A DNA stretch of 64,000 bases from Loxodes magnus (taxonomy: Eukaryota; Ciliophora; Karyorelictea; Loxodida; Loxodidae): positions 1 to 64,000 of the forward strand of contig CAMPDV010002092.1 in NCBI GenBank assembly GCA_946699065.1, in the 5' to 3' direction. The position numbers were made by a program, and so were the translations under genes. This document shows, piece after piece, positions 61,018 through 64,000 of the stretch; the first letter of the stretch is position 1; every line of letters begins with the position of its first letter. A model generated the notes under the pieces. That model saw only the letters and a list, made by a program, of their open reading frames with translations, was not told where the DNA came from and did no database searches.

Positions 61018-62264
61018 GTAACTTGCTATTTGACTTAATTTAATTTTACGATTAAAGATATAAGATATTGGTAATGCATTTAAATGAATGTTTAATGTTA
61101 ATAATGTTTTTAGTTATATGAAGTTTTTTTAATTATTAATTAAAAATTTGTTATATTGTTAAATATTATTAGTTTAAAAAAAAGGTTGAGTGATAGGTTA
61201 TAGAAATTAGTGAGGTATGTTGATTTAAAGTGGTAATGTTTAAAAATATTTAAAATATAATTTTATTAAAAGAAGACGTATAATAAATTTAAGTTTTATT
61301 TTATTCGATAAAATTTTATAGATTTATTTTTAGATTTTGTAAAAATTTCAAGTTAAGTATAAATTTTAATTTTTTTGTGGAGTAGTTAAAATATTATTTA
61401 TAAGGTTAAAGTTGGTTTATAATCTTGATTATTAATTAAAAAATTTAATTATTTCGGGATAAAAATTCTGAATAGGAATAAAAAATACCTAAATAGGAAT
61501 AAAAAATTTCAAAAATATTTTTATAAAATATTTTTGAAAGCGATTTTTGAAAATATTTGTTGGAAAATTTTAAAAAAATTTGTTTTTTTTTAGGAAAATG
61601 AATTTTTATAGCTTCCTTTGATTAAAAATTTTTTCGAAAAATTACAAATTTGTTATTTGCTCAGTGATTTATACTACCATAGATTTCTGGGACGGAATAA
61701 ATTTAATTATTTCGGGATGAAAAAAGTTAAAAGGGAATAAAATTTCAAATATAACAGATTTTTGAAAAAAATAGGAATTAAAAAATTTTTTTAGTATAAT
61801 TAGAATTTGTAAATCTTCTTTTTAAAATGGTATTTTGTAAAAATGAAAACACTTATTTTTGTTTTAAGGAAAAATATTTGATTTTTTTTAATTTTAGCAA
61901 ATTTTTTGTTGCTTTTTTATTTCAAGAAAAAAAATTTGATAAGTTTAATTTTTTTGAAATTGAAAAAAAAGCTATTGTTTATGTTTTTGATAAAAATGAA
62001 TTTTTTTTGACTTGAACTAAAATTTAAAAAATTTAATTTCTTTTCAAGTAAATGAAAAACTAGTGATAAAATTTTTTAATTTTATAAGAATTTACTTAAT
62101 TGAGAAGGATCTCAATTAAAAAGAGAGAAAAGAAAGTAAAGAATGAAATTGGGAAAAATTATTTTTTATTTTTTAGCTCTGAGTCTTACACTTAAAAAGA
62201 TTTTCGGGATGGATAAATTAAAAAAAAAGGGTTAAATTTTTGATAGATATAAAAATTGTTAACA

Positions 62265-64000
62265 ATGGTTTTTAAATTAAGATATCAAAGATTAAGCTAT
62301 GAACTTCTTGACACATTACTAAATAAGTTTGATGAGAATCCACATATACTGAAGGGGAAATTTCAACACTCTTTTATAAGGTTTTGCATACAATCCTGAA
62401 AATAATTTGATAATACATATAAATTATAAGAATTTCTCCTACAAAATGATCTTGAAATAATGAATGATAGTAAAGTTAAATACATGTATACAAAGAAACT
62501 GTATAATTGTGGTGTAATAATTATATCATTATAAGCACCAATTTAAAGTAAAATAAATGAAAATACTTAAAATTCACTAGTTTTAACTAGCGACTCTTCT
62601 TTAATTGATTATAAAAAAGCTTCAAACTCGTAGATAAATCACAGGCAGGCGCATAAAAACCTCCAAATAAAAGAATTAGAGTTGCTAAAAATCAAATAAG
62701 TAAACATAATAATGGATTTATTAAGAAAATTACTAAGTATCTGTAGTTAAAAACTAGAAAATGAGTTTCTTACGCGTTCCACTGAAATCACTTCGAAATT
62801 CTCTTCATCATGGACATAAATTTTAGCATCTATTGAAAGAAAAATAAACCTATAGGTAGAAAACTAGCTTAACCGCCTAAAATACTTACGCCGAATATTT
62901 AAAAAGATCATCCAAAAAATCTTCTCAAAATTAAGATATTATCTAAGACACTCCGATCTCTTAAGATATGCTTTCAAATCTGAATTAAATATTAAATAAA
63001 AATATACTTTTACAATAGTCAAAAAGTACGTAAAATTTGATTTATTTTTGAATAATAGTAACCAGTAATTCGATTAAATTGAATGTAATAAAAACAGTTA
63101 AAAGTAAGACAATAATATTAATTCTGTTAATTCAAAGTATCACTATTTATCTGATCTTAAGAATTAAAAATAAACAACTTTAATAAAATGTTGACCCAAT
63201 AAATGCAATATAAAATTAAGCAATTAATAATTAATTTAATGAAAATTAGTTTATTTAATAAATAAAAGTACTTAAATATGATATATAAAGACTAATAGAT
63301 AAGAACTTTTTATTAAATGAAAAATTAGATAGTACAGAAACAAAATACGAACTAGAAAAATAAGCCTTGATAAATAACTAAGAATCATCAAAAGCATATT
63401 ATAAAGCATATATTAATAAAATTAATTAGAAATTAAAAAAAAATTAGTTACTAAAATTTGACTTATAATATTATTAGGAAAAGTTATTGAAAAATAATTA
63501 AATATTATAACAGATAAATAATAACCTATTAATAATTTTAAAGTAGAAGATTAAATTGAACAATTTCATTAGATAATATTACTTATAAATAATATCTTTC
63601 TTTAGTAAAACATAATTAATAACTACTTTTAGAAAATTTTTCAATAAAAATTTGAGAGGAATTAGTTTTAATTTTAATCCAAAGAGTAAATAAGAATTCA
63701 TGAATAATCAGTATAAACAACTTATGTTAATTCTAAAGAGATAACTGTTTAAACAGATTTTATAATAAAATGTATTGAATAAAGAACTTAAACTAACAAT
63801 AGAGTTTTTATAAATTAAGAAGCGTAAACGCAATAGATAAAATTAGAAATGGATCAAACATAAACTGAAGAATCATTATTATATTCAAAATAGGAATATT
63901 TAAAATAATAAATTTCTCTCTACTAATAGTAATTTTCTGGACAACAACACATTTGGTAACTACTTTAAGAAGTTTGATAATAAAAGGCTAATATTGAACT
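62265..64000 (+). CDS. Large coiled-coil protein, 3' end outside window
   Basis: Starts at ATG 62265 (MVFKLRYQRLSYELLDTLLN), only about 25 bases after repeat D ends. About 290 codons read without a TGA and with natural composition (ELELLKIKQVNIIMDLLRKL; RRIFKKIIQKIFSKLRYYLR). A 25 nt GT..AG intron (63137-63161) joins this to a long heptad region (KVLKYDIQRLIDKNFLLNEK, ESSKAYYKAYINKINQKLKK). A further frame change near 63490-63540 leads to a Gln/Thr-rich part (EAQTQQIKLEMDQTQTEE) running off the window. Likely a host structural or cytoskeletal-type protein; family not recognised. Confidence 0.6.
63137..63161 (+). other. 25 nt intron candidate in the coiled-coil gene
   Basis: GTATC...CTTAAG; removal fuses the N-terminal helical region to the coiled coil in one frame. 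Confidence 0.45.

Larger units (their letters stand above)
59815..62240. repeat. Arm-derived piece D (WD40 gene plus 3' module)
   Basis: Matches about 7800-10260 of the left arm in the same orientation, but flanked by unrelated sequence. It shows that the WD40 block moves or is duplicated as a unit of about 2.4 kb. The module part is more diverged than the gene part. Confidence 0.8.

Noticed and set aside
61827-62015. Short Lys/Phe ORF in piece D
   Set aside because: Homopolymer-rich non-coding module; not kept in other copies.
1-64000. Tetrahymena-type code with TGA only as stop
   Set aside because: Several TGA codons lie at invariant Trp sites of otherwise intact genes, and introns are too short; host rRNA would settle it.

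Overview
Organism and genetic code. The window is very AT-rich eukaryotic DNA that reads as ciliate. Genuine reading frames are full of TAA and TAG used as glutamine. Inside well-conserved proteins, TGA sits where tryptophan is expected (WD40 'KIWN' blades, the reverse-transcriptase 'NWxPIS' motif), yet the same genes also end at TGA. Q for TAA/TAG plus an ambiguous TGA (W or stop) is the karyorelictean (Loxodes-type) code, NCBI table 27. Introns of about 20-25 nt, GT..AG, can be placed in several genes. Because every codon can be sense, ORF length carries little weight here; calls rest on conserved motifs and on conservation between repeated copies.

Layout. About the first 57.8 kb is one nested repeat. 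A left arm (1-13788) recurs as a right inverted arm (about 43985-57778). Between them lie a ~9.8 kb module M1 (13789-23600), a partial inverted arm copy B (about 23690-29894), a spacer U (29895-33570) and a second module M2 (33571-43660). M1+B and M2+right arm form a direct duplication. A further arm-derived piece D (about 59815-62240) lies outside, next to what looks like a host coiled-coil gene (62265 to the window end).

Content. Each arm copy carries a seven-bladed WD40 gene (7933-9015, 27511-28593, 49307-50393; broken copy 59945-61017). The blades are almost identical except at a few residues on one face of the propeller, like fungal HET-E/HNWD recognition repeats. The rest is largely non-LTR (LINE) retrotransposon wreckage: ORF1 coiled-coil proteins, RT halves in inverted order, and three kinds of ORF2 C-terminal domain, two with a clear Cys/His knuckle. 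There are also several unknown ORFs and truncated tRNA-Lys sequence near both ends. The left arm alone carries an apparently intact fatty-acid hydroxylase/sterol desaturase-family gene (3936-4750).

Other. M1 and M2 share a 797 bp non-coding island that is almost invariant and shows a sharp GC-skew reversal. A 314 bp GC-rich insertion with a 14 bp target duplication (43306-43619) interrupts the M2 LINE. No rRNA genes, CRISPR arrays, bacterial genes or intact transposase/integrase were recognised.
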